Shown: positions 21,957-31,799 of the stretch, in pieces
Position numbering within the stretch: the stretch's first letter is position 1
Layout of the letters: every line of letters begins with the position of its first letter
Assembly: GCA_033675265.1 (NCBI GenBank)
Contig: JAUJYZ010000447.1
Coordinates: 248,001-312,000, forward strand
Source: Actinostola sp. cb2023
Taxonomy: Eukaryota; Cnidaria; Anthozoa; Actiniaria; Actinostolidae
Reading direction: 5' to 3'
DNA: 64,000 nucleotides
Program-made: the position numbers and the translations under genes
The notes under the pieces: generated by a model
Seen by the model: only the letters and a program-made list of their open reading frames with translations
Told to the model about the DNA's origin: nothing
Databases searched by the model: none

Positions 21957-24249
21957 TTATGGCTGGAGCTGGGCGGTTTTAAAGTTACTACCAGGGATCT
22001 TAAAGCCGGAAAGCCCATAAATCCCACTGGAGATTGAATTCGCTGCGGTAACCTTCTTTAGAGGGGGGCGGATCGCGCCGAGCTGTCCTCTCGACGCGAG
22101 GCGTAGAGAGGTCCGGGCTACATGGTTCAGAGTCGGCCACCAGTACCGCCTGGGACGAACGTCTGGGATCACGATGGTGGAAGAGCAATTGTTTTCTTGC
22201 AGGAGTCGGATGACAGGTCCAATAAGGATAATAGGGGGGAAAACATATAGGTTTCGCAGCAACGGGTCGGACTCTGGGCTGCTCAGGTCTTGTGCAAAGA
22301 TATCTACTCCCGAAGAACCTGGCATCGGGTAGGGAGTGAAGTGGGGCAGAGGTTTTCCATCCTTCCCGTCCTGAGTGTTTGAATCGAGCGCCATGAGGTC
22401 GATAGAGTGACCGGATGGCCCGCCAAAGCGAGGGTGTTCCTGGAGTAGAGACCACAGATGTGGCGCCAATTTACAATCTGCCGGGGATAATTTTCTTGAT
22501 GGTTCGTCAGCAGGGTTTTCTCCTGAGGAGATGTACGATACTGCCAGGTGAATGTTTTGGTCGGCGACAGTGGAATAGAGCTCTTTTAGTGCATCGGAGA
22601 AAGGGCCAGCTCTGGCGGCCTTGTGTTTTCCAAGCTTGCACAAGACATTGGTTGTCTACGAACGCATCAACCCGGGCGTTCACCAGGGATTCGCGGAAAG
22701 TTAGAATGGCGTTCGTTAGGGCCTTGGTTTCCTTTACTGCTATGTTGTGAAGGCTCATATCAGGGCTCCAATAATCCGACACAGGGATCAGACTGTGTTC
22801 AGGAAAGAGGGCCCCCCAAGCAAACTTCGAAGCATCGGAGAATATTACAAATTGGGAGTGCTTCTCATGTCGCCATTTTCCAACCTTTGAAACCACCTCA
22901 GGGGAGGCCCAATGCTCTATCTCTAACCGCAGGGCTGGTGATAGGTGGGCTGGCTTAGATGTCTTTAAAGCTTTCCCGATGGCCATGTTCATTTCATTGG
23001 TATATAAACGAGCGTCTTGAATGGCTAAATTGAAGGAGGAACACTTGCCAGCGAGTCGCTGCAGGGTGTGGACTGACACGTGGCGTTTTGCGAGGATTGA
23101 GGCTACTAGGGCAAGGAAATCCTTCTGCTTGTTGATAGGTAGATAAAAGGCCTCTTGCTCAGTGTCGGATATGAAACCAAGAAATTTGATTTGTTTTTGT
23201 GGGGTGAGCACGCACTTGGGCAGACCAAGGGTATAGCCGAGGTGTGAGAGGGTGTAGGCCACCACATAAACAGCATCCTGAGCGTTGGTTAACTTCGTCC
23301 TGTCCCGGGGTGTTGCCGACAAGGGTATTGTCCCGGGGGTGCCGAGTTGTAGTTCTCCAATGTGTCGATCGTCGATATATAAGGAGGAGGGAATTCCTAT
23401 GGAGCGGAAGAAATGGGTCGCTACCAAGCCTGTCGAGTGGTATATCCATGCGGAGAGTTTCCAACCAAAAGGAATTGTGTTGGAGACAAAATACCATCCC
23501 TTCCATTGTAGGCCGAAAAACGCCCGGCTTGGCTCCTCTAACAAGATATGGTTATGCCCTGACTTATCGTCGAGAACGGATTGGTACGAGTCCTTAGTTA
23601 GGTATCTCGGCAGGTGTGACAAGTTATCCAGTCTAAAGGGTTTATCCACCATCCATAAATTTAAATAGCGATTGTCGTGGCATAGGCGTGGCTTCGTTGG
23701 CTCGACGGTGAGAGGTGAGGTAGTGAGGTAAGGGGCGTTCACCTCTCCTACCTTGCCGACGACTGAGATTGATCCATTCAGCACTCTTTCCAGAAGGGTG
23801 TTATCAATAAATTGCGTGAAACCCTCGCAAGATTTATTGTTTTTGAGGAGCGTCGGGGGCGGAATATCACTGTCAAATTGTCGGCCTTGAAAACTACCAC
23901 GGAAGTGGCGAAAGAATTTAACGACGGAGACTTTGTTCTTTACCCAATCAAGGACCTCGTATGCATCGTCATAGGGGGCTCTAGCTACAAGCTCTTCCCA
24001 ATCCCGGGCGTGGAGGTGAAGTTGGCCCGCTAGGAAGTTGTTAGGGTCGCGGAAAGGCAGATCTGCGATGTTAGGCGACTGGGCACCCTGTGCAATCTTG
24101 TCAATGAAATCAAAGTCACAGGGTGGGGCTGACATCCCTTCCATAGCCTCCAGGGGGGTCAGGTCCCTGGTGACCCACCTCATGGGTCTTGGTCGTTGAG
24201 AGTTGATATGTGCAGACGGGTCAAATAAACAGCCCTGGGAATAAAGCAA
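21957..24249 (-). pseudogene. DIRS-type reverse transcriptase-RNase H, one frameshift
   Basis: The RT fold has PRLCHDNRYLNLW, FGWKLSAWIYHS and the catalytic SLYIDDRHIG. The RNase H part follows with FSDASKFAWGA (Asp), KETKALTNAI (Glu) and VDNQCLVQAW (Asp). Near 22610-22640 the reading switches frame: the RNase H tail and C-terminal region (SSGENPADEPSRK, IVIPDVRPRRYWWPTL) continue in a second frame to 21957. No ATG at the 5' edge. The single shift is the only lesion I see. Confidence 0.85.
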
Positions 24250-24668
24250 AACGAACGAATAGTCTTAGGGATATTCCCACGGCCAAACTCTCAACAAGTA
24301 GCGCAATTTTGCGTGCCGCAAAACTGGGTATACCGATCATCCTAAATATGGGACCTAAACCTCCTGAAGGGAAGGGATGACAGCCTGACCCAGATAAACC
24401 GGGGGGAGAGATTATCCTCCTGTTTCGAGCTGACACCCATCCCACCAGCACAAACAACCGAATAGGGGGCAGACAAAATGAGGGTGAAAATAATCTAAAT
24501 ACTACCAAGCTGATGGACTACAGGTGAATAATCTTTTATTGCCTATATCAAATGTTTTAATGAGGTAGTAAACTCGGGGAATAACTGTTCCCATTCTAGT
24601 CAGATGCTTTATAAATTACAACGACACTAAACTGGAAACAAACTTTCCATAACTCAGGCGACCGTGGG

Positions 24669-25277
24669 TTACTGTCGCTTTGTCCTCTGGGGACAGTTCC
24701 TAGCAAAGTGACTCTCGGAATTACACAGGAAGCATGTGAGTTGCGCCATGTTAGGGCGACGAGCGTATGGACTTCTCCTATTCTCCCGCCAGGAAGGCAG
24801 TCGGCGGGATGCTGTAGCCCTATCTGGCCATGGGTGACCATGGTTGTTCAGGTCCATCAAGGGCTGAGGACCTCCGTGATTATATGCCGGCGGGCGGGGG
24901 TTGTCACTCAGCGTGCCGATGTTCTTCAGGACCTTATTTGCTTTCTCTAGAATCTTGCTCTTGACCGGGTCGCCGACCAGGGCAACGAACAGGTCTTTTA
25001 AGGCGGTGCGCGACAGGGTCTTGGAATGTCTCTGGACTTCATCCAGAACACACTCAAATTCTCTTGCTTTGGGGTCATTGTTTACCTTGGCCTGGCGGAC
25101 GAGGGTCTCCAAGTCGGCCAAAGCCTCGTCCGCGTCGAACCTGGCTTTGTCCAAAGTTCTGTGTAATGACTGCAGTGCCATGGCTACAGAGTTTGCTTTA
25201 CCCTGGTCCTCAAGCTTCTTTAATCTTTCCTCCATGGTAGGAATACACTGGGAAAAACAGGCAAAAGACGGGGTCAA
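24669..25277 (-). CDS. Gag-like nucleocapsid protein with CCHC knuckle
   Basis: 202 residues. A coiled-coil-like N-terminus (MEERLKKLEDQGK), a helical middle (LEKANKVLKNIGTL), a basic proline/arginine stretch, then a CCHC zinc knuckle CFLCNSESHFARNC near the C-terminus. Typical Gag architecture. The upstream edge lies past an ATG and may be joined to the small ORF at 26368-26640 in the original element. Confidence 0.8.
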   Translation of the reverse strand: MTPSFACFSQCIPTMEERLKKLEDQGKANSVAMALQSLHRTLDKARFDADEALADLETLVRQAKVNNDPKAREFECVLDEVQRHSKTLSRTALKDLFVALVGDPVKSKILEKANKVLKNIGTLSDNPRPPAYNHGGPQPLMDLNNHGHPWPDRATASRRLPSWRENRRSPYARRPNMAQLTCFLCNSESHFARNCPQRTKRQ

Positions 25278-25552
25278 AGGATGATACGGTACATAGGGGC
25301 TATGTGGGGAGTAAAGCTAGTCTCCGGGGAAATGAACTTGTAACGGTTAAAGGACTCTAATCATGATCCATTGTTTCAAAATATTTTGTTTGCCACAAGG
25401 GAAAGGGGAGAATAGAAAGCCTATATAAACAAACGAACTAAGAGAAATCTGCATAAAATTCCTACTAAACAAACATAACCAGGAAATATGTTTTAAAATT
25501 GAATATGGCTAAACAGTGAGTCCGAGGGTAGATTTGACTGAATTGTTTTCCG

Positions 25553-26397
25553 GTAGACCTCTACCTGGTTAAATCAGTTATACATTCGCAGGGAAAATTA
25601 AACACTTGAGCGGTAGACCTCTACCTGGCTAACCCAGTTATATATTTGCAGGGAAAATTAAACACTTAGCGGTAGACCTCTACCAGGCTAAACCAGTTAT
25701 ACATTTGCAGGGAAAATTAAACACTTAGCGGTAGACCTCTACCTGGCTAAACCAGTTATATATTTGCAGGGAAAATTAAACACTTAGCGGTAGAACCCTA
25801 CCTGGCTAAACCAGTTATATATTTGCAGGGAAATAAGCACTTTTAGCGGTAGGCCTCTACCCGGCTAAGTCAGTTATACATTCGCAGGGAAAATTAAACA
25901 CTTAGCGGTAGGCCTCTACCCGGCTAAGTCAGTTATACATTCGCAGGGAAAATTAAACACTTTAGCGGTAGACCTCTACCAGGCTAAACCAGTTATACAT
26001 TCGCAGGGAAAATTAAACACTTAGCGGTAGGCCTCTACCCGGCTAAGTCAGTTATACATTCGCAGGGAAAATTAAACACTTTAGCGGTAGACCTCTACCA
26101 GGCTAAACCAGTTATACATTTGTAGGGAAAATTAAACACTTAGCGGTAGACCTCTACCTGGTTAAATCAGTTATACATTCGCAGGGAAAATTAAACACTT
26201 AGCGGTAGACCTCTACCTGGCTAAACCAGTTATACATTCGCAGGGAAAATTAAACACTTAGCGGTAGACCTCTACCTGGCTAAACCAGTTATACATTCGC
26301 AGGGAAAATTAAACACTTAGCGGTAACCTCTACCTGGCTAAACCAGTTACACATTTTGTAGGGAAAATTAAACACTTAGCGGTAGACCTCTACCTGG
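25553..26397. repeat. 59-bp minisatellite inside the Ngaro-like element
   Basis: About 14 units (ggtagacctctacctggcta, aaccagttatacattcgcag, ggaaaattaaacacttagc). Each contains the imperfect palindrome ggtagacctctacc. Variants (ggtaggcctctacccggcta) occur as interspersed types, suggesting higher-order duplication. It lies between the first small ORF and gag. Confidence 0.9.
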
Positions 26398-26640
26398 CTC
26401 AAACAGAAAACGTAGCAGATTATAAAGGGGGAACCCAATATCATAAGACCGTACCTCTAGAGGTTGACCTGCTGCGTTGGCGTTTTGATCCGCTGCCGGG
26501 GCGTTCTGGCCTTGAGGCGGGTTCTGGACTTCAGGCAGGTTAACGTTCTGGGCTGCATCTTCTACAGGTAGAGCAGCAACGGGTAGAGCAGCAACGGGTA
26601 GAGCAGCAACGGCCGGGAATTGAACAGGATTATCGGCCAT
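26368..26640 (-). CDS. First small ORF of Ngaro-like element (Ala/Pro/Asn-rich)
   Basis: 90 codons from a clear ATG at 26640. A six-residue repeat (VAALPV) occurs three times, followed by NVNLPEVQNPPQGQNAPA. It lies just inside A1, where a Gag N-terminus is expected. The end runs into the minisatellite, so the natural C-terminus is uncertain. Confidence 0.5.
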   Translation of the reverse strand: MADNPVQFPAVAALPVAALPVAALPVEDAAQNVNLPEVQNPPQGQNAPAADQNANAAGQPLEVRSYDIGFPLYNLLRFLFEPGRGLPLSV

Positions 26641-26670
26641 GACGCGCTGCGAATTTGAGGACTAACAAAC

Positions 26671-26806
26671 GTCGAAACCAGCTACACGGCGTCGTAGATG
26701 GGAATGACACAAAAGACAGGGTGTGCGGTAATATATGCACGCAAGGCATGATGGGATATCTATTGTTATGCAAATACTCGCTATTATTATGAGTACTTAG
26801 AATAGT
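26671..26806. repeat. Split direct repeat A1
   Basis: 136 bp identical by eye to 20108-20243; forms the 5' terminus of the minus-strand Ngaro-like element. Confidence 0.8.
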
Positions 26807-28305
26807 ATGCGTTTGGAACGGATACGTGTTGGACGGGTCCTCGGATTAAATAGAGAATAGGGACTTTTTAAAGTCATTTTAAAAGCATTGAGGACGGGGA
26901 CGTGAGGACGATGAAGTTCGAATAAAGTGTTTTGTTGTCTATTGTTTTCATATTTGTTTCTTTTTTCGTGTTTTTCACTAAATTTGCGCCCTCTTTGATG
27001 AATGACATCGTCGTTTTGTGGTCCGGTTGACTAAAAACAACTATCTGCACAAAGTAACGAATTGACGTTCTCGTTCTCTTTGCAACGTCAAACATAGGCA
27101 TTTCACGTTGTAGCTTTGCACAGAACGCCTGAAGTAAGACCAAATCGAGCTCATTTCATGCATTCCAACAAGAAATTATTGAATTTTGTAATTAGCGTTA
27201 TTGTTTCTCTGCCGTCGTCCTCACGTCCTCGATGCAGGGGCGTAGACAGGATTTTTTCGGAGTGACGCAAAATTGTGAAATCAGTCACGAAATGTATACA
27301 TTCACTCAATTTACCACCTGCTATTTCTTCTATATTTTTGTTTCGATGCAATGGAGTACTGTAGCAATGGAGTACTGTAGCAAGGGTGAATTGTAGGGAG
27401 GCAATCTGACGAGCGGCGAAGTCGCGAGCTGCTGGGGGGATGTGGGGGCATGCTCCCCTGAAAAATGTTGAGGTATAGGGTATCTGAAATAGCATTTACT
27501 GCATGCCTTCTGAAAATAGTTTCCAGCAAGTTTAAACTGACAGAAAATCGATCTTGTGGCCAAATCGTAGGTCATTTGAGGGGCTGCAGACATGTAAATC
27601 ATATCATTATGTGTACATAATGATGTGTGTTTTGTAGCTATTCAAACGAGATCTAGTGTTCATATAAAGGCAAAACCATTGAATCATGCAACTTGTCAGT
27701 GTTGCACAATATATCAATGAACGTACCTACACCCCACCTACACTAACAGTTCCGTTTGCCTAACTGGCTGGCTGTTTGAGTTGACTTTGACAGAAACGAC
27801 AACTTTCGAGGTTTTTCGTTGTTGTTTTTTTGTTTGCAGTACATCTTCCAAATAACTGCTCAGTTCTGTTTTCATTTCGCCCCACAAATTCGTTGGCAGC
27901 AGCTATACAAGGTCAGTCTTGTGCAGGACTGTGCCACTCACGGCACGCGGTCCACCTTGCAGGACACAAAGCATGAACGCCTTTGGATTCATTTTCAATG
28001 TCAATTCGGATTATATCCAATTTTGCATTTCTCAGTTCAGTTGAGGGGATTTCTTAACCAGTTTTTCTATCAAGACCGTCACATTTTACTGATTTTATTC
28101 AATCAGCGACAGCTAGATCGATATCAGAACATGCTCATATAGCAGTGTGTGTATAGGCATTGGCTATTCAGGATGTAAAGGTTATAAAAAATCATTGTGG
28201 GGGAGGCGGTCCCCCCTTGTCCCTCGCCCTGCTACGGGCCTGCAATGGGATATTAGTGTAACTTTCCTTCATGACCGACGACTTAATGATGAGAGAAAAC
28301 AAGGG
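26807..28305. other. Intergenic, no supported gene
   Basis: Contains a small tandem duplication (caatggagtactgtag at about 27350-27380). Several frames under 115 codons lack recognisable domains. Confidence 0.45.
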
Positions 28306-28698
28306 TACATAAGATAGGACTAAGATAAGTATAGGCAGAGCGATTCTTCTTCCCTGTTACATAAGATAAGACTAAGATAAGTATAGGCAGAGCGATTCTT
28401 CTTCCCTGTGACATAAGATAGGACTAAGATAAGTATAGGCAGAGCGATTCTTCTTCCCTGTTACATAAGATAGGACTAAGATAAGTATAGGCAGAGCGAT
28501 TCTTCTTCCCTGTGACATAAGATAGGACTAAGATAAGTATAGGCAGAGCGATTCTTCTTCCCTGTTACATAAGATAGGACTAAGATAAGTATAGGCAGAG
28601 CGATTCTTCTTACCTGTGACATAAGATAGGACTAAGATATGTATAGGCAGAGCGATTCTTCTTCCCTGTTACATAAGATAGGACTAAGATAAGTATAG
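28306..28698. repeat. 52-bp minisatellite, left half (Maverick target)
   Basis: About 7.5 units of acataagataggactaagat, aagtataggcagagcgattc, ttcttccctgtt. The same array resumes in the same orientation at 52103. The Maverick therefore inserted into one continuous minisatellite. Confidence 0.95.
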
Positions 28699-28704
28699 GC
28701 AGAG
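28699..28704. repeat. Left target site duplication gcagag
   Basis: Six bases duplicated at 52097-52102. Six bp is the length produced by Polinton/Maverick integrases. Confidence 0.9.
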
Positions 28705-28880
28705 AGTAGTGAGGTAGTTCTACACTTTCGCCCCCCCCCTAATTTTATACACCCGCTAGACCAATCAGCGGCCGCCAGGGCAAACCCCGCACCAATCACA
28801 ACCCCGGATTTCGACCCCCACCCCCCACCCACAATGCACCGCTAAAGGGACCTGGAACCGAACCACCCCCTCTGCCAAAA
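28705..28880. repeat. Left terminal inverted repeat
   Basis: Pairs with 51922-52096. The only visible differences are C-run length near 28730 and one substitution near the inner end. It includes CCAAT-like ccaatca motifs and a taattttataca stretch near the tip. Confidence 0.95.
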
Positions 28881-29023
28881 GAAATCCCCACCCCTCGACC
28901 GACTGAGACGGGGTCAACACGATGGACCCAAAGGGAGGGAAAAATCGCATTCGCCAAGGACGGCAGAGAGAGACAGACAGACAGACAAAGAGAGAGACAC
29001 ACGAGTTTCAGTGATTGAATATT

Positions 29024-29029
29024 TTTAAT
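29024..29029 (-). terminator. ATTAAA poly(A) signal, minus strand
   Basis: About 20 bp downstream of the stop of the leftmost gene. Mirrors the AATAAA near the right TIR. Confidence 0.5.
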
Positions 29030-29048
29030 GAAGCACCACGTTTCTCAT

Positions 29049-29691
29049 TTACATTTTTGGACCGTACAGGGTGCCCGGCTTTCTAGCCGCGGTGGCCTCG
29101 ACGATGGAATCCTCGATCTCGTCCTCCTCCGCCTCGATCTCCTCGGCCTCGTCCACCTCCTCCTCGTCGACCCTCCTCCTCCTGGGGACCGCCCGCTTCT
29201 CCTTCTTCCTCTTCGTCGTTCTCTTCTTCTTGGGGGGCTCCTCCTCCTCCTCGGAACTGTCCGCGGAACTGTCCTCGGTCTTGGGCATGGTGCCGTTGTA
29301 CCACTCGAAGAAGCCGCAGCCCTGGTCCGGGAAGGAGACGGGGCAGGTGAAGAAGGTGCGGCCCGAGTTGAGCGCCGACTGGCACACCCCGGTCTTGACG
29401 TAAAGATCGTGATGGCAACGGGGAAATTCCCTGAAGTCCATCGCCAGCAACTTCGGGTGCAGGAGGGCGTAGTGGTCCTCCTTCATGTTGAGGTTGCACC
29501 CCAGCTTCATCCTGGCCAGCCGGGCCCCCCCCATCGCTCCGGTTCTTGTATTTCTTCTGCTTGGTCCTAATGGCGCCGTAATCCAACTCGACCCCGCACT
29601 TCAGGTAGGTCTCCTTCGTCGCCTTCGACTGGTAGGTCTGGCAGGGCTGGATGCAAAAGCACGTCGGCACGAGGGCGCTTCTTCTGGCCAT
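29049..29691 (-). CDS. GRF-type zinc-finger protein, frameshifted
   Basis: The N-terminus (ATG at 29691) has CFCIQPCQTYQ and CGVELDYGA. A frameshift lies at the C8 run 29525-29532. The second frame holds CHHDLYVKTG, C and GRTFFTCP, then CGFFEWYNG, the pattern of GRF zinc fingers, which bind single-stranded nucleic acid in topoisomerase III and APE2-type proteins. The tail has an acidic Ser/Glu tract, a Lys/Arg nuclear-localisation-like block (PPKKKRTTKRKKEKR) and an acidic end. A role in genome replication or repair is inferred. It is the outermost left gene, and about 214 residues is its expected size. Confidence 0.75.
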
Positions 29692-29852
29692 GACCTCGAT
29701 CGTTCGAACCGTTCGAGAGAGTGAGGCGTTCCACCGCGGAACGCTTTCGGATATCCTTTCGGTATCCCCCGCAGAGCCGGTCCCTCATTGGCGGATCCTC
29801 ACTTCCCGTCACGTGGTTCAGCTCTCGTCCCAGCGAGGGGCTGACAGCAACG

Positions 29853-30083
29853 CTAAGAGCTCTTCGCTGCCACGCGGTTTCGACATCCCGTCAGGGTCGT
29901 ATCGACGATTTCCTCCATCCGTTCCAGCAGCGCGCGAAGACGGACCAGGTGATCGCGTAGGGCCTGGCGGTGGGGACAGCACAGCCGCACCAGGCGTCGC
30001 GCGTAGAGCTCGGCCTCGTAATCGTGCAGGTCGAGTCGAAGGTGACAGAGGAAGTCGTGCTGCAGTGCCTCCAAGACGTCCAT
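29853..30083 (-). CDS. Small helical protein, unknown
   Basis: 76 codons from an ATG at 30083. Leucine/arginine/histidine-rich and probably all helical (RDHLVRLRALLERMEEIVD) with two Cys (RLCCPHR). It lies about 28 bp downstream of the PX-like gene on the same strand, so it may share its transcript. Family not recognised. Confidence 0.5.
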   Translation of the reverse strand: MDVLEALQHDFLCHLRLDLHDYEAELYARRLVRLCCPHRQALRDHLVRLRALLERMEEIVDTTLTGCRNRVAAKSS

Positions 30084-30111
30084 GGAGAATGGTCCCGATC
30101 TCTCCCCCTCC

Positions 30112-30336
30112 CTACCCGCCCGAGGCCTTTATGGCCCTCTTGAGGCCGTACCCGGCCGCCGCGCCCGCGGCGCCGATGGCCGCGGGGATGAGGGCCAACA
30201 GGGGCAGGAACCCCCCGACCTGGCCCCCTCGTTGGATTCGGCGCCGCCGTCTTCGTCGTCGTCGTCCTCCTAACATTTCTTTGACGAGAAAGGGAGGAAG
30301 GCGTCGTGCCGCTCGTCGACGTCGTCGTCCGACCAT
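30112..30336 (-). CDS. PX-like basic virion peptide (adenovirus pX/mu type)
   Basis: 74 codons. I chose the ATG at 30336 because a TATA box sits just upstream (30364-30373). Two Arg-rich blocks (GRRRRRAARR, GGRRRRRRRRR) precede GGFLPLLALIPAAIGAAGAA and GLKRAIK. This resembles the C-terminal hydrophobic end of adenovirus core protein X and the PX protein of adintoviruses. It probably condenses packaged DNA or is membrane-active. Confidence 0.65.
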   Translation of the reverse strand: MVGRRRRRAARRLPPFLVKEMLGGRRRRRRRRRIQRGGQVGGFLPLLALIPAAIGAAGAAAGYGLKRAIKASGG

Positions 30337-30363
30337 GGTTGTCCTTTCCCCCCCTCCCCCCTT

Positions 30364-30373
30364 TACTTTTATA
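30364..30373 (-). promoter_or_regulatory. TATA box for the PX-like gene
   Basis: Minus-strand TATAAAAGT about 28 bp upstream of the ATG at 30336. It overlaps the 3' end of the neighbouring basic-protein ORF. Confidence 0.6.
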
Positions 30374-30574
30374 GCAAACCCTGCCGTTTGCGCCACTGCC
30401 GATACGGGGCCGGGGGCATGGTGGTCGCGATGTCGTGACTCAGGTCTGGCCTCGCCCGGGCCCTCATCTCCTTTCGAGTGGCCCCGCCGCGCTGCTTCTT
30501 CATCAGCGACGTCTTCAGCAGTTTCTTCATCACGGTGGCTAACAAGATCGTCCCCCCGATCTGCCGTCCCCCTC

Positions 30575-30610
<36 letters not shown>

Positions 30611-30617
30611 TCCCCAT
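30369..30617 (-). CDS. Second small Arg-rich protein
   Basis: 82 codons from the ATG at 30617. It starts with MG and an uninterrupted arginine tract encoded by a (CGT/CGA) run, then GGGRQIGGTILLATVMKKLL and a basic tail. Its arrangement (poly-Arg, GG, hydrophobic segment, Lys) parallels the PX-like neighbour, so the two may be diverged duplicates. DNA-condensing virion core protein is the likely role. Confidence 0.5.
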
Positions 30618-30648
30618 GACCGTAACGGTCGGCGCTCCCTCCCGCCCC

Positions 30649-30659
30649 TTATATAAAAG
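30649..30659 (+). promoter_or_regulatory. TATA box, plus strand
   Basis: ttatataaaag about 40 bp before the ATG at 30697. Confidence 0.65.
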
Positions 30660-30696
30660 TGAGAGAGACGGGGGGAGGAGGGATAAATTCGAAAGC

Positions 30697-30984
30697 ATGC
30701 CGAAAAATCTGCTGAAGCTCCTGACGGGGGTCGTGGCGGGGGGAAGCGTGAAGAACCAGATCGTCGGGGCGCTGGTGAGGGCGGGGCAGAACAAGGCCAA
30801 GAAGCTCGTCCGCAGCAGGGTCAAGAGCAGATTCGCCAAGGCCCTCCTGGAACGCCAGATCGACGCGGTGGCCCCGTTTGTTACAAAAGCCATCCGGGAC
30901 AAGGGGTTCAAGGGAGGACAGTCCGGAGGCCGACGCGCACGACGACGACGCTCGAGACGACTGAGGCGAGCCCCAAGATGGTGA
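30697..30984 (+). CDS. Basic helical protein, likely virion component
   Basis: 95 codons; the start is fixed by the TATA box at 30649. Glycine/valine-rich amphipathic N-terminus (KLLTGVVAGGSVKNQIVGAL), Lys/Arg helices, then a C-terminal poly-Arg tail (RRARRRRSRRLRR). It resembles pVI/VII-like small virion proteins in style, but no family is recognised. Its stop overlaps another ATG (30978) that opens the frame of the next gene. Confidence 0.55.
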   Translation: MPKNLLKLLTGVVAGGSVKNQIVGALVRAGQNKAKKLVRSRVKSRFAKALLERQIDAVAPFVTKAIRDKGFKGGQSGGRRARRRRSRRLRRAPRW

Positions 30985-31139
30985 TCGGTTTCTTCGTCTT
31001 GCCCGCTGTCCTGTGGATGATCTGGTGGGAGGAAGGAGTTTCGACGGCGCTGGACCAATCGGGACGGGCGGGCCCCGTCCTCATCAGAGCGCGCGCTCTA
31101 CGCGGCGCTCATTTCGAAGCCGCCGCCGACACCGCCACC

Positions 31140-31412
31140 ATGAGCTCCTCCGACCCCATTTTCAAGACGATGGGGATGTTGCGTCACCTCATAGATCAGC
31201 ACAAAGATCTCATAGCGCCCTGGAAGATCTGCATGCTCGAGGCCAGCCACAAGTCGATCAAGAACGCCTTCAAGACCCTGGAGCACCAGTTGGTCGCCTT
31301 CGTGATGGGGACCGAGAAGCGCACTGCCAGCCGCGACCTCCTCACCAGCATGAACGAGCTAGTCGCGATGATGAGCGGCCCCCAGCCCGCCGTCTACCGC
31401 CAGGACCCAGCG
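31140..31412 (+). CDS. Helical protein, 3' end uncertain
   Basis: The ATG at 31140 is in good context (gccaccATGA). The first 80-90 residues look real and helical (FKTMGMLRHLIDQHKDLIAP, NAFKTLEHQLVAFVMG, DLLTSMNELVAMM). The frame then runs on with no stop to 32192, antisense to the protease and MCP, with shadow composition, so the true stop has been lost or shifted. An in-frame ATG at 30978 would add a hydrophobic N-terminus (VIGFFVLPAVLWMIWW). Function unknown. Confidence 0.5.
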
Positions 31413-31778
31413 GGGGTCGTTCGACTGGAGGCGCGGCGCCGTCACGGGCCGGACGCGGCGCAGGAGGGCGCGCGCGTCGGGCGCGCCGGGGTAGCGCGAG
31501 GCGGCCGCCGTGCCGAACGAGTCCAGGCACTCGACGGTCGGGTCTCCGGCGGGGGAGTACAGCGCGAGCCAGTGCTGGCCGGGACGGTCGGCGGGGTCGA
31601 CGTTGAACACCATGCCCCATTCGCGCTCGGGGGTCTCTTGGAGGCGGCCCAGTTCGGCCAGGGCCTGGTCCGCGGCCCGCGTCCCCACGTAGGTGTAGTT
31701 TCGGTGGTCTCCCCGGTTCGGGGGGTAGCGGGCCACGACGTCGATCTGACCGGTCGACAACCGATTCCCCGAGTTCAT
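31359..31778 (-). CDS. Adenain-like maturation protease, C-terminal Cys not found
   Basis: 139 codons from the ATG at 31778. The adenovirus-protease pattern is clear: N-terminal STGQIDVVARY, WGMVFNVDPADRPGQHW with the catalytic His, LYSPAGDPTVECLDSFG with the acidic residue. Further on, LQSNDPR marks where the nucleophile block (usually ...CG...) should follow, but the frame reads WVLAVDGG and stops. The C-terminal region is missing or frameshifted, exactly where it overlaps the 3' end of the convergent gene at 31140. Such proteases mature capsid proteins. Confidence 0.75.
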   Translation of the reverse strand: MNSGNRLSTGQIDVVARYPPNRGDHRNYTYVGTRAADQALAELGRLQETPEREWGMVFNVDPADRPGQHWLALYSPAGDPTVECLDSFGTAAASRYPGAPDARALLRRVRPVTAPRLQSNDPRWVLAVDGGLGAAHHRD

Positions 31779-31799
31779 CGGGACCGCTCTTCTAGTAGA

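Larger units (their letters stand above)
19593..26806 (-). mobile_element. Ngaro-like (DIRS order) tyrosine-recombinase retrotransposon
   Basis: The order on the minus strand is gag, RT-RNase H, tyrosine recombinase. It carries split direct repeats in the Ngaro arrangement: A1 at the 5' end (26671-26806), then coding region, then B1 (20236-20308) abutting A2 (20108-20243), then B2 (19593-19665). A and B share the core agaatagt at their junctions. Two points are unusual: about 440 bp separates A2 from B2, where adjacency is expected, and a long minisatellite lies within the 5' part. YR retrotransposons integrate by site-specific recombination of a circular DNA and make no TSD; none is seen here. 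Confidence 0.8.

Noticed and set aside
28306..28698. 52-bp array considered as a CRISPR array
   Set aside because: Units are contiguous with no unique spacers, in a eukaryotic context. The same applies to the arrays at 6036, 17563, 25553 and 52103.
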